Positions 1 through 7,961 of a stretch of DNA of 64,000 nt are shown piece by piece (positions within the stretch are counted from its first letter, which is position 1; the number at the start of each line of letters is the position of its first letter). The DNA is from Corynebacterium sp. HMSC08A12 (GTDB lineage Bacteria; Actinomycetota; Actinomycetes; Mycobacteriales; Mycobacteriaceae). The position numbers were made by a program, and so were the translations under genes. Location: assembly GCF_001807485.1 (NCBI RefSeq), contig NZ_KV789180.1, positions 1 to 64,000 on the forward strand. Reading direction: 5' to 3'. Under the pieces are notes generated by a model. The model was not told the origin of the DNA. It did not search any database and saw only the letters and a list, made by a program, of their open reading frames with translations.

Positions 1-97
1 TTCTCAGTCCAACTAATGGGGAGCAGTTCAGTCCGGGGTGCGTTTTTATTTGATAGCCGCTGATATGGGTGCTTCAGCCTCAGCGGGCAAAGGGACG

Positions 98-219
98 ATG
101 TCGTTAGAACGAGAATACGTAAATGAACGACAGTCCCATTAACAAGAACGCGCAGGTCAGAGCGTTACAGAATTATGCTGTTCCTCGACCGGGCGTCCGT
201 ATTCTCGTTCTAACGACAT
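98..219. repeat. 22-bp perfect inverted repeat with 78-nt spacer downstream of deaD
   Basis: Positions 98-119 and 198-219 are perfect reverse complements over 22 bp. The match continues imperfectly outward: 82-91 resembles the complement of 220-229 after a gap of about 6 nt. The spacer of 78 nt has no convincing ORF. The element lies just past the stop of the leftward helicase gene. It could be a long 3' stem-loop or the ends of a small MITE-like element. There is no T-tract typical of an intrinsic terminator. The rest of positions 1-234 shows nothing else I can name. Confidence 0.6.
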
Positions 220-234
220 TTGACCGCTTAGGGT

Positions 235-2310
235 CTAACGGCGACCTCCACGGTGCCCGCGGTCTGACTTAAAACCGCGTCCGCCACGATCATCTCGGCG
301 GTTGCGCCCGCCACGGCCACCGTGACCGCCGCGTCCGCCACGTCCACCACGATCCCCGCGCTCATTGCGGTGCTGGCGCTTGTGGCTGCCCGGACGACCA
401 GCCGGAGCACCCGGATCCGGCTCAATGTTGATCAGCTGACCAGAAACGCGGGTCTGATCCAGCGCGTGGAAGACTTCCATCGGCAAATCCGCCGGCAGCT
501 CCACCAGGGAATGCTCCGCGAAGATGCTGATGCGACCGAAGTCTCGGGAGTTCATACCACCCTCGTTGGCCAGGGCACCGACGATGGCACCCGGGCGCAC
601 GCGCTGGCGGTGGCCCACCGACAGGCGGTACACGGCCAGCTCCTTGCCGTTGCGATCCGTGATGCGCGGAGCTTCCTTATTGAAGCGCTCGTCGAAGGGC
701 TTGTACGCTCCGCCTCCGCTGCGGTTATCGTCGCCATAGCGATCACGGCGGCGCGGGCGCTCCTCCTTCGGCTTCTCCTTCATCAGGAAGTCCTCGCCAG
801 CTTGCAGCTGGGTAGCCAGGGCTGCCGCAATGTCCGACAGCTCGACCTCGTTGGACTCCGCGTACTCCTTCACCAGGTCGCGGAAGATACCGATCTGCGG
901 GTCCGCTAGGGACTCCGTCAGGCTGTCGCGGAACTTCTCCTTGCGGGCCTCGTTCACTGCGTCCACCGTCGGCAGCTCAATCTCATTCAACCGAGACTTG
1001 GTTGCCCTTTCGATCGCCTTCAGCAGGCGGCGTTCACGGGGCGTCACAAACAAAATAGCGCGACCCTTGCGACCTGCACGGCCCGTGCGGCCAATGCGGT
1101 GCACATAGGACTCGGTATCGTGCGGAATGTCGTAGTTGAACACGTGGGTGATGCGGTCGACATCCAGGCCACGGGCAGCCACGTCGGTGGCCACAAGGAT
1201 GTCCAGGCGGCCATCCTTCAGCTGATCCACGGTGCGCTCACGCAAGTTTTGCGGAATATCGCCGTTAATGGCGGCCGCATTGAAGCCGCGGGCGCGCAGT
1301 CGCTCCGCCAGCTCCTCGGTCTCGTTCTTCGTGCGCACGAACATGATCATGGCCTCGAACTCAGTGACCTCGAGGATGCGAGTCAGCGCGTCCAGCTTGT
1401 CGCGGTGGCTGACCAGCAGGTAATCCTGTTCGATGTTTTCACTGGTCCGCTGGGTGGCCTTAACCGTAATTTCCTGCGGATCGTTCAGGTACTGCTTCGA
1501 CAGGCGACGAATACCGGAAGGCATCGTCGCAGAGAACAGGGCAACCTGCTTCTCGCTGGGGGTATCTTCCAGGATGCGCTCGACGTCCTCCTGGAAGCCC
1601 ATGTTCAGCATCTCATCTGCCTCGTCGAGCACCATGAAGCGCAGCTCGGAAATATCCAGGCTGCCCTTCTCCAGGTGATCGATCACACGGCCGGGCGTAC
1701 CGACCACAATGTGCGCACCCCGGCGCAGGCCGGACAGCTGTACGCCGTAGGCCTGGCCGCCGTAGATCGGCAGCACGTGGATGCCGCCCAGGTGCTCGGA
1801 GAAAGATTGGAAGCTCTCTGCAACCTGCAGCGCAAGCTCGCGCGTCGGTGCCAATACGAGGGCTTGGGGGTGACGCTTCGACACGTCAATACGCGACAGA
1901 ATCGGCAACGCAAATGCGGCCGTCTTACCGGTACCGGTCTGTGCGAGGCCGACCACGTCGTGGCCTTCCATGAGCACCGGAATGGTTTCTGCCTGGATCG
2001 GAGAAGGTACTTCGAAGCCGACCTTCTTGACTGCAGCTAGTACGTTTTCGGGCAATCCCAGCCCGTCGAAAGAGGGCTGCTGCTCTTCTTTACCCTGCTC
2101 TTCGCTTTGCTTATTGTCGTTTTCTGGAACTTTCGCTTCGGCGTTCTCAGACTCCACTGCCTCATTAGTCACATCTTGTGGCTCGCGCTTTTCCACGGCA
2201 GAATCCTGGGAAGAATTCTCCGTGATACCACCCTGCAGTTCATTCTGAGATACCGACTCGTCATTAACCGGCTGGTTCACGTCGCCGGTGACGTTTTCAG
2301 TATCACTCAT
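235..2310 (-). CDS. deaD: DEAD-box ATP-dependent RNA helicase
   Basis: This is a 691-residue DEAD-box helicase that unwinds structured RNA using ATP, probably in ribosome assembly, mRNA turnover and cold adaptation. After an acidic, low-complexity N-terminus of about 80 residues come the Q motif (near 81-106), motif I TGTGKT (125-130), PTRELA (155-160), DEAD (229-232), SAT, and the helicase C-terminal HRIGRTGRAG motif. Residues of about 570-640 resemble the DbpA-type RNA-binding domain. The tail is a run of RGG/GRGG repeats, a typical RNA-binding extension. The length and domain order fit the CsdA/DeaD group of actinobacteria. It is transcribed alone, leftward. The helicase identity is certain; the exact cellular role is inferred from the family. 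Confidence 0.96.
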   Translation of the reverse strand: MSDTENVTGDVNQPVNDESVSQNELQGGITENSSQDSAVEKREPQDVTNEAVESENAEAKVPENDNKQSEEQGKEEQQPSFDGLGLPENVLAAVKKVGFEVPSPIQAETIPVLMEGHDVVGLAQTGTGKTAAFALPILSRIDVSKRHPQALVLAPTRELALQVAESFQSFSEHLGGIHVLPIYGGQAYGVQLSGLRRGAHIVVGTPGRVIDHLEKGSLDISELRFMVLDEADEMLNMGFQEDVERILEDTPSEKQVALFSATMPSGIRRLSKQYLNDPQEITVKATQRTSENIEQDYLLVSHRDKLDALTRILEVTEFEAMIMFVRTKNETEELAERLRARGFNAAAINGDIPQNLRERTVDQLKDGRLDILVATDVAARGLDVDRITHVFNYDIPHDTESYVHRIGRTGRAGRKGRAILFVTPRERRLLKAIERATKSRLNEIELPTVDAVNEARKEKFRDSLTESLADPQIGIFRDLVKEYAESNEVELSDIAAALATQLQAGEDFLMKEKPKEERPRRRDRYGDDNRSGGGAYKPFDERFNKEAPRITDRNGKELAVYRLSVGHRQRVRPGAIVGALANEGGMNSRDFGRISIFAEHSLVELPADLPMEVFHALDQTRVSGQLINIEPDPGAPAGRPGSHKRQHRNERGDRGGRGGRGGHGGRGGRNRRDDRGGRGFKSDRGHRGGRR

Positions 2311-2353
2311 CGTTGTCCAAGCCTACGCTGCCTTGACCGATAAAGCGATTCAC

Positions 2354-2377
2354 GAAAATACCCCGGAAAATACCCCA
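2354..2377. repeat. Tandem 12-bp direct repeat
   Basis: The unit gaaaatacccc plus one base is present twice in a row (2354-2365 and 2366-2377). It lies in the 115-nt gap between the FAD oxidoreductase stop and the helicase start, so it is in the upstream region of deaD, where it could serve as a tandem binding site. No known regulator motif is recognised. Confidence 0.6.
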
Positions 2378-2400
2378 GGGTTCAGCTGCCCGTAACGCAA

Positions 2401-2436
2401 GCTACAGCTCAGGCTACAGCTCAGGTTAAAGCTCAA
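2401..2436. repeat. Tandem 12-bp repeat running into a coding 3' end
   Basis: The unit gctacagctcag occurs twice exactly (2401-2412, 2413-2424) and a third time in degenerate form (2425-2436). The third copy contains the stop codon of the leftward FAD oxidoreductase. This suggests local slippage duplication of the gene end. Confidence 0.6.
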
Positions 2437-3742
2437 GCTGGGCGATCACGTGATTTGCCGCCCGCTGCCCGCTGCGGAGCACACCATCGATACTCGGCGT
2501 TGCGTGCTGGGCACCGGCCAAGGCGATGCGACCGCCTTGGAGTTCCCGCTCCCCCATTTCCTTGCCAATACGTTGCAGGCTTTGCGGGAGGATGAGCGGG
2601 ATGGCGTCAATAAACTTCTGTTCCTTAACCAGCTCCCAACCGGAGGAATCTACGCCGAACAGCGACCCCAGACCGCGCTGCACCTCAGCCACCGACGGCC
2701 CGTCAGCTGGGTTAGAACCGCGCGGGTGCACGTGGTTAGCGGCCACCAGGTGCTTGCCAGGCGCATAGCTGGGGGCGGCGGCGGTGACCTCCATGGCCGA
2801 CGTAATGGGAGTGCCGCGAGCGCCGTCCACGGTCAGTAAACCTTCCTCCATAACCGGCTCGTCCGAGACAAACCACCAGGAAGAAACGCTGGTCGTGGGC
2901 ACTTCCGGCGAGCCCAGTAGCTCGGTTTCCCGCCGCGGGTCAACGGCTACAATGACGTGCGAGAAGTGTTCGGTCTCTGCTCCGTTGACCGTCACCCGAA
3001 CCCCGTCACCGTCCTCCTCGATGGCCGTTACCGGCGAGTTCATCCGGAATTCGGCTCCCGGCACGCGCGCGAGCGCCGCCGATAGTTCGCCCATGCCGCT
3101 TTCCAGCACAGCCAGGTTGCCGCGCAGCATGGTGGCGACCATCCACTTGGCGAAGATCGCGGAGGATTCGTTCTCAGCATCGAATAGGAAGGCGCGCAAC
3201 AGCGGGTCGATGGCCACGGCACGGGTACGTCGGCGCACGCCCCGCTGGTCCAGTGATTCGCAGGTCTTCACGTCCTCGGCGATGTACTTCTGCTTGATGC
3301 TGCGCAGCTCCAGACTGGAGCGGTGGGAAAGCTCAGACTTGAGCCAGCGCCGCAGAGCCAGAAGGTCCCGGAAAGATAGGGCGCTGCGTGCCTTTGAGCG
3401 CATGAGGTTGGGAATCAGGTGTGGCGCGCGGATCGGGTCGCAGATCAGAGCCAGACCGTCGTCCGTGAGCGTTTGGATCGCGGGCTGAAAGTAGCGGATC
3501 CCCAACGCGGCGTACTCCCCCGGCTGCAGGATTTCCTTCACCGCCGGGTACCACGAGTTGAAGGTCTGCAGCCCGTGATCAATGGTCACTCCGTCGATCC
3601 TCTCGCTGCGCACATGTCCGCCAAGACTGTCGCTAGCTTCAAAGACAGTGCAGCTCACGCCACTTTTGTGCAGGGTTCGCGCTGCGGCGAGTCCGGCTAG
3701 CCCGCCTCCTACGATGGCTACATTGGCTGCGTTTTCCGCCAT
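2426..3742 (-). CDS. FAD-dependent amine oxidase / desaturase-like oxidoreductase
   Basis: A 438-residue flavoprotein. The N-terminus has the FAD-binding Rossmann motif GGGLAGLAAA (residues 11-20), followed by an acidic FAD-ribose contact region (FEASDSLGGHVRS). The C-terminus has a second FAD contact (GRIALAGAQHATPSIDGVLRSG), as in phytoene desaturases, protoporphyrinogen oxidases and amine oxidases. The substrate cannot be told from sequence. It is a single gene reading leftward and diverging from the gene at 4055. The family-level call is solid. Carotenoid or quinone substrates are possible, but no pathway neighbours support either. Confidence 0.85.
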   Translation of the reverse strand: MAENAANVAIVGGGLAGLAAARTLHKSGVSCTVFEASDSLGGHVRSERIDGVTIDHGLQTFNSWYPAVKEILQPGEYAALGIRYFQPAIQTLTDDGLALICDPIRAPHLIPNLMRSKARSALSFRDLLALRRWLKSELSHRSSLELRSIKQKYIAEDVKTCESLDQRGVRRRTRAVAIDPLLRAFLFDAENESSAIFAKWMVATMLRGNLAVLESGMGELSAALARVPGAEFRMNSPVTAIEEDGDGVRVTVNGAETEHFSHVIVAVDPRRETELLGSPEVPTTSVSSWWFVSDEPVMEEGLLTVDGARGTPITSAMEVTAAAPSYAPGKHLVAANHVHPRGSNPADGPSVAEVQRGLGSLFGVDSSGWELVKEQKFIDAIPLILPQSLQRIGKEMGERELQGGRIALAGAQHATPSIDGVLRSGQRAANHVIAQLEL

Positions 3743-4054
3743 GTCGCTGCTCCCTAACCTGTCTTTCCTCGCCTACTGTTTCCGCCTGCGCTAGCGCACC
3801 TGCTGCGCCCATGCTATCGCACCGGCTATTGTCGTCGGTCGCTCGCAACACCCTCCCTTATTCGATTGTGTGTTCTATTCTTTTTCTTAGTGACGCCACC
3901 TTGTCCACCCCGTTGCCTACTCTGCATCCCTGAACGCAGACCACTGCTGGCGGGTCTCCGCAGCGGAGGTCTGGCTCGGATGATCAACACACAGAAAAAC
4001 TCAAGCCAAGAATCCCCAAGTGCCAAGAACACCCAAGTAAGGAAGTGAGCAACC
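3743..4054. other. Divergent intergenic region (312 nt)
   Basis: This gap separates two divergent genes and should hold both promoters. A pyrimidine-rich tract (3871-3890) runs into TGACGCC at 3891-3897, a motif also found in three other gaps of this window. A good Shine-Dalgarno (AAGGAAG) precedes the gene at 4055. I see no RNA gene or credible small ORF. Confidence 0.5.
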
Positions 4055-4573
4055 ATGAAGTCCCGCATCACCACCCGGCGCACACCAATCCCCCGCTCAG
4101 CTATCCAGCGCCCGGCTAACCAGCGCCCGTCTACTCGGAGTTTCGCTTTGAGCGAGCCTCACCGCGCAGCGGCGGAAGCCCGCGCCATGTTGCGCCATCC
4201 GCGTAGCCTGATCCGCATTACCCCTGGTTGGCAGGCGCCTCGCTTCACAGTAGAGGCCGGCGATTCCACGGCAATGGTGCACGTCTCGCGGCGGCGCATG
4301 ACCCCTCTACTGTGGCGCAGACTCAGTGGGCAGCAGGCACCGGAGGGACAGGACTTGTTCCTGGTCACGGTATCGGTGGAGTGCCCACAGTGGATGCACA
4401 ATGAGTCCACCCGCCTGCTGGAGTTCATCCTGGGGCAGGCGTGGACTGTGCGGGAGGATCCGCAGGAATTTCGGGATCGCAACCACCAGGCTCAAGTCAG
4501 CCTGACGTGGCATGCGCTGATGACGCAGGAGGATCTGCAGGCCGGCAAGGCGCCGGCTCCACGCGCCGCGTGA
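4055..4573 (+). CDS. Conserved-type hypothetical protein, basic
   Basis: 172 residues, not recognised. The first 60 residues are rich in Arg, Ser and Pro and look disordered. The rest looks folded, with a stretch around 64-130 of alternating hydrophobic strands and several Trp residues. There is no signal peptide or membrane segment. The ATG has a clear ribosome binding site (AAGGAAG, about 8 nt upstream). It converges with the acidic protein that follows; the stops are 1 nt apart (4573/4575). The reading frame and codon use look genuine. Confidence 0.7.
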   Translation: MKSRITTRRTPIPRSAIQRPANQRPSTRSFALSEPHRAAAEARAMLRHPRSLIRITPGWQAPRFTVEAGDSTAMVHVSRRRMTPLLWRRLSGQQAPEGQDLFLVTVSVECPQWMHNESTRLLEFILGQAWTVREDPQEFRDRNHQAQVSLTWHALMTQEDLQAGKAPAPRAA

Positions 4574-4574
4574 G

Positions 4575-5363
4575 CTAGTCCTCGTCCTCTGCTGCGACCT
4601 CGTCCTCGTCGTCAAACTCGTCGTCTTCAAACTCGTCGTCGTAGTAGTCGAACTCGTCCTCCAACGGGACCAACAGCTCTTCCCACTCGGTAGCCTGCAC
4701 CTGTGCAACCGCCAGGGCGTCAAAGAGCTGATCGAAGTCCGTGAAGGTACCCAGCTCCAAAACCTCCTGGGTCATCTCGGCGGCATCTTCCAGGACATTC
4801 TGATACATCACTTCGCGCTCGAAGTCGCTTAGGGTCTCGTCGCTATCCAGCTCGGCCTCAGCCTGTGCCACCAGCTCGTCGTACTCCTCGCCGAAGGTCA
4901 CAAAGGTCACGGTCGCTTCGGGCTCATCAGTACCGGAACCCAGCATCACCGTGATGAGGGAGCCATTCCCCACCTCTGCGCGTACCAGCATCGGCTCAAT
5001 CAGATCTTGCTCAAACTCCAGGTCAGAGATGCGATCATCGGTGCCTTCCAGCAGGTCGTGCAACACAGTAATGCACTGGTCAGTCGCAATGTACTGTGCC
5101 ACCACAGCGACGGCGGCCTCGACGGAGAACACCACTCCGACCAGGGTGTCCTCAAACTCTTCAATGCCTGCAACCTCGTCGAGCTCCCCCTTGGCCATGA
5201 ACACATTCGCCGAGTTGATGCCTGCCGTAGTGCTCGTCTGCTCGATCTGCTGGAAATGAATCTCCAGCTCCGGGGCAATCGGTACGAACAGCATGTCATC
5301 GTTTACTCGTGACTCAATACCCTCAGTATCCAGCGCCTGAGCAATGTCCTCGTAGAAACCCAC
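4575..5363 (-). CDS. Hypothetical acidic protein
   Basis: About 262 residues, not recognised. It is strongly acidic throughout and ends in a nearly unbroken Asp/Glu/Tyr tail of about 30 residues. The N-terminal half (starting GFYEDIAQALDTEG) reads as a folded domain with alternating helix and strand, and has no signal peptide. I prefer a GTG start at 5363 because AGGGAG lies 9 nt upstream. An in-frame ATG at 5447 would add 28 residues of unlikely composition. The C-terminal tail resembles those of chaperone-like or nucleic-acid-mimic proteins, but that is only a compositional remark. Confidence 0.7.
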   Translation of the reverse strand: MGFYEDIAQALDTEGIESRVNDDMLFVPIAPELEIHFQQIEQTSTTAGINSANVFMAKGELDEVAGIEEFEDTLVGVVFSVEAAVAVVAQYIATDQCITVLHDLLEGTDDRISDLEFEQDLIEPMLVRAEVGNGSLITVMLGSGTDEPEATVTFVTFGEEYDELVAQAEAELDSDETLSDFEREVMYQNVLEDAAEMTQEVLELGTFTDFDQLFDALAVAQVQATEWEELLVPLEDEFDYYDDEFEDDEFDDEDEVAAEDED

Positions 5364-5551
5364 AGCCAACGTCTCCCTAGTATTTCCTAGTGCTATATGA
5401 GGTGTTTCAGTCCGAAGCGAACGTGCATTCCGAGACTTGGGCACCATAGTAACCCGATCCTGGACAACACGTCTCCACGCAAAACCAATCGGGTGCCTCG
5501 CCCCTCCTCACCCACTGTGCCGCTGCCGTGTCGGCCGCCCACACGCCCGAA

Positions 5552-7066
5552 CTAGCGCCCCGGCCTCGGCATCGCCACGGAGCTCTCGTCCCCTTCCCAA
5601 CCCCGCATGTCGAACTTCTCCCACACCCGGCGAAACTCCGCGCGAGGGTCTTCTTCCAGCCTCATTTCCCTCTCGAACACCTGCGTCGCCCGGGTTTCCA
5701 ACGTATAAGGCTCCCATCCCGGATCCGCTCCCCAGATAAACCTCTTCCAGGCCCGTTGCATGTGCTCGGAGACCACGGCCATCTCCCCTCCCAGGACGAA
5801 GCTGGCTTTCGAGGACTTGGCGTCACCAAAAAGAGCAGACAGCTCCATCGAGTGCATCGCACCCACCCCGAGCCGCCGCAACATCGCGGGGGCATAGTCG
5901 AAGCGATACATCCAGACGGGCGCCCCGGCCGCCTGGTGCAGCTCGGCGAGCCGGATGGACTGCGCCCAGAACACGGCGTCGGCGAGCATCTGCGCGAAGA
6001 CCCCACGGCGCCCAATGTCCCCATAGGCGCTCTCAATCTGCTCGGCAAGCACCGGATCGTGTGCGCGTAGCATCGTCCGAGCTGCCCTTACCCGTGCCGA
6101 CTTAGAGAAGAACAGCATCTGCGCGGCCGACAGTTCGTCGTTGTTAGTGCCGATGAGCAGGGGGATCCGCTGATGCTCGGCGCGTTCGAAGATTCCCAAA
6201 GGGTGGTCGGAGAGAAGTTCCCCGTCGATGGCGATGCCGAAGGCCATATTCATCTCCCGCAGCCCGCCGCCCCGCCACAGCATCTGCTGCCCGGCGCGCA
6301 CTACGTCGGCGAAGTGCAAAGCGCGTAGCTCGGCGATGGAGGTCGTGCGCGGAACCAGTCCGGAATACTGCGTGAGCTTGCGCGCCCAGAGGTTCGACTG
6401 GGCGTTGGTGTGCACGCTCATTACGGGCGCGGACTGCAGAATCACCCGGTGGAATAGTCCCCGTGCGGCGGGAATGGTCATCAGCGCGGCGGCGGAGGTC
6501 CCGCCTGCGGATTCGCCCATCAAAACCACATTGTCCGGGTCGCCTCCAAAGCCCGCGATGTTCTTCCGCACCCATTCCAGCGCCAGGAGCTGGTCGCGGG
6601 TCGCGGGGTTGGGTTCGCACCCGGCGGCGTCGGGGACATCCAGGGAGCTCATGTCCACATACCCCAGCGCGCCGAGCCGGAAGTTCAGAGCGACGTAAAC
6701 TACATCCAGTTCTTTGGCGAAATTATGCCCACGTAGTACTGCGGTGTGGGAAGCCCCGGCGAAGAAGCCGCCACCGTGCAGGAACACGACAACTGGCAGT
6801 GTGGCATCCGTATCTGGTCGGACGATATCCAGGTTCAGGCAGTCCTCGTCGCCGATAACTTCGTCTTTCCAGTTGTAGGACGTCTGAGGTGCGACGTTCC
6901 CGTACTCTTCCGCCGACCACTCCCCCTGCCAGCGCACCGGACGTGGGGCTTTCCAGCGTTCCGCGGAGCCGAATGGGATGCCACGCCATGTCCGCACGCC
7001 GTCCATCCGGAAACCTCGGACGACCCCTCCCGTGGTCTCTGCCCGTACGCCGTCCTGATTCATCAT
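5552..7066 (-). CDS. Carboxylesterase type B (alpha/beta hydrolase)
   Basis: A 504-residue serine esterase of the cholinesterase/para-nitrobenzyl-esterase family. Recognisable features are EDCLNLD (74-80), the oxyanion-hole HGGG (97-100) and the nucleophile motif GESAGG with Ser186. The C-terminal part carries the LGVGAMHSMEL segment, where the family's catalytic His lies. There is no signal peptide, so it is probably cytoplasmic. It hydrolyses carboxylic esters; the natural substrate is unknown. It is divergent from the EcsC-like gene at 7148. Confidence 0.93.
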   Translation of the reverse strand: MMNQDGVRAETTGGVVRGFRMDGVRTWRGIPFGSAERWKAPRPVRWQGEWSAEEYGNVAPQTSYNWKDEVIGDEDCLNLDIVRPDTDATLPVVVFLHGGGFFAGASHTAVLRGHNFAKELDVVYVALNFRLGALGYVDMSSLDVPDAAGCEPNPATRDQLLALEWVRKNIAGFGGDPDNVVLMGESAGGTSAAALMTIPAARGLFHRVILQSAPVMSVHTNAQSNLWARKLTQYSGLVPRTTSIAELRALHFADVVRAGQQMLWRGGGLREMNMAFGIAIDGELLSDHPLGIFERAEHQRIPLLIGTNNDELSAAQMLFFSKSARVRAARTMLRAHDPVLAEQIESAYGDIGRRGVFAQMLADAVFWAQSIRLAELHQAAGAPVWMYRFDYAPAMLRRLGVGAMHSMELSALFGDAKSSKASFVLGGEMAVVSEHMQRAWKRFIWGADPGWEPYTLETRATQVFEREMRLEEDPRAEFRRVWEKFDMRGWEGDESSVAMPRPGR

Positions 7067-7147
7067 TTAACCATCCTAAGCTCTAACGCCCGCCCGCGGT
7101 CGGGCGAGCGCCTTCCGTACCGTCGGCTCGGTTTTGGCCTACTGTTG

Positions 7148-7921
7148 ATGCCCATGGGAATTCTCAATTTCGGCAAGTCCGATCAACCACGTGACGAGGC
7201 CACCGCTACCTCTGAGCTCATCCAGCAGGCTCGGCGTGCGCCCTACCCTTCCGGCCCGTTCGCTCGCCGCTTCTTCGCGGCAATCGACCGCACGGTCTCT
7301 ATCCAGGAGCCGCTCATCCGGTCCTACGTGGCAAAGATCGAGAAGAAGCATGGTGACGCCACGCCTCAGCGCCGACAGGAAGTTCTAGACACGCACTTTA
7401 AGAACCTGGCCACGGGCTCCGGCGCGGGCACCGGCGGCGTGGCCGCAGTCCCAGGCGTGGGTACGCTGCTCTCCTTGGCGGGTATCGCGGCGGAATCCGC
7501 ACTGCTCATTGAGGTGTGCGCCCTCTACGCCCTGGCTTCCGCAGAGTTGAATGGCATCGATATTTCCAAGGAGGAGACTCGCCGCGCGGTGGTGTACCTG
7601 GCGATCTCCGGGGCTACGGCCAAGGAGCTGGTGCAGGCGCTGGCCGAGGATCGAACCTTCAGCTCGCTGCAGGCCGCCAACCGGCTGCGCGGCGCGCGCA
7701 AGCTGCGCAAAGCCGGCTCTGTCGAGCTAAAGCAGGCCAACAACGTCCTGGGGCGCTTCGCATTCCGCCAGGTTCGCAAGAGCTTCGGCGGCGCGATGTT
7801 TAAAAAGGTTCTGCCGTTCGGCGTCGGCGCTTACCTGGGGGCTAAGGCCAACCGCAAGATCGCAGAGCGCATGGTCGACAACGTGCACGTCTTCATCCGC
7901 GAGGCCGACGAGATCTTCTAG
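7148..7921 (+). CDS. EcsC-family-like protein
   Basis: About 257 residues. The central glycine/alanine-rich hydrophobic stretch (GSGAGTGGVAAVPGVGTLLSLAG, given here only to locate residues near 95-115) followed by amphipathic helices is typical of EcsC-related proteins, whose role is poorly known. There is no signal peptide. Start is either ATG 7148 or ATG 7154. A TACTGT hexamer at 7140-7145 lies 8 nt before 7154, consistent with a leaderless transcript, and no ribosome binding site is visible. It is followed closely by the fused ABC exporter, probably in the same transcription unit or with its own promoter. Confidence 0.75.
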   Translation: MPMGILNFGKSDQPRDEATATSELIQQARRAPYPSGPFARRFFAAIDRTVSIQEPLIRSYVAKIEKKHGDATPQRRQEVLDTHFKNLATGSGAGTGGVAAVPGVGTLLSLAGIAAESALLIEVCALYALASAELNGIDISKEETRRAVVYLAISGATAKELVQALAEDRTFSSLQAANRLRGARKLRKAGSVELKQANNVLGRFAFRQVRKSFGGAMFKKVLPFGVGAYLGAKANRKIAERMVDNVHVFIREADEIF

Positions 7922-7948
7922 CTCGCCGGGGTTGTCCGACCCCCGCGT

Positions 7949-7954
7949 TAGAAT
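7949..7954 (+). promoter_or_regulatory. -10-like hexamer for a leaderless exporter gene
   Basis: TAGAAT ends 7 nt before GTG 7962, and there is no ribosome binding site in front of that codon. This supports a leaderless mRNA starting at the GTG rather than the upstream TTG at 7932. Confidence 0.45.
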
Positions 7955-7961
7955 CATCGCC

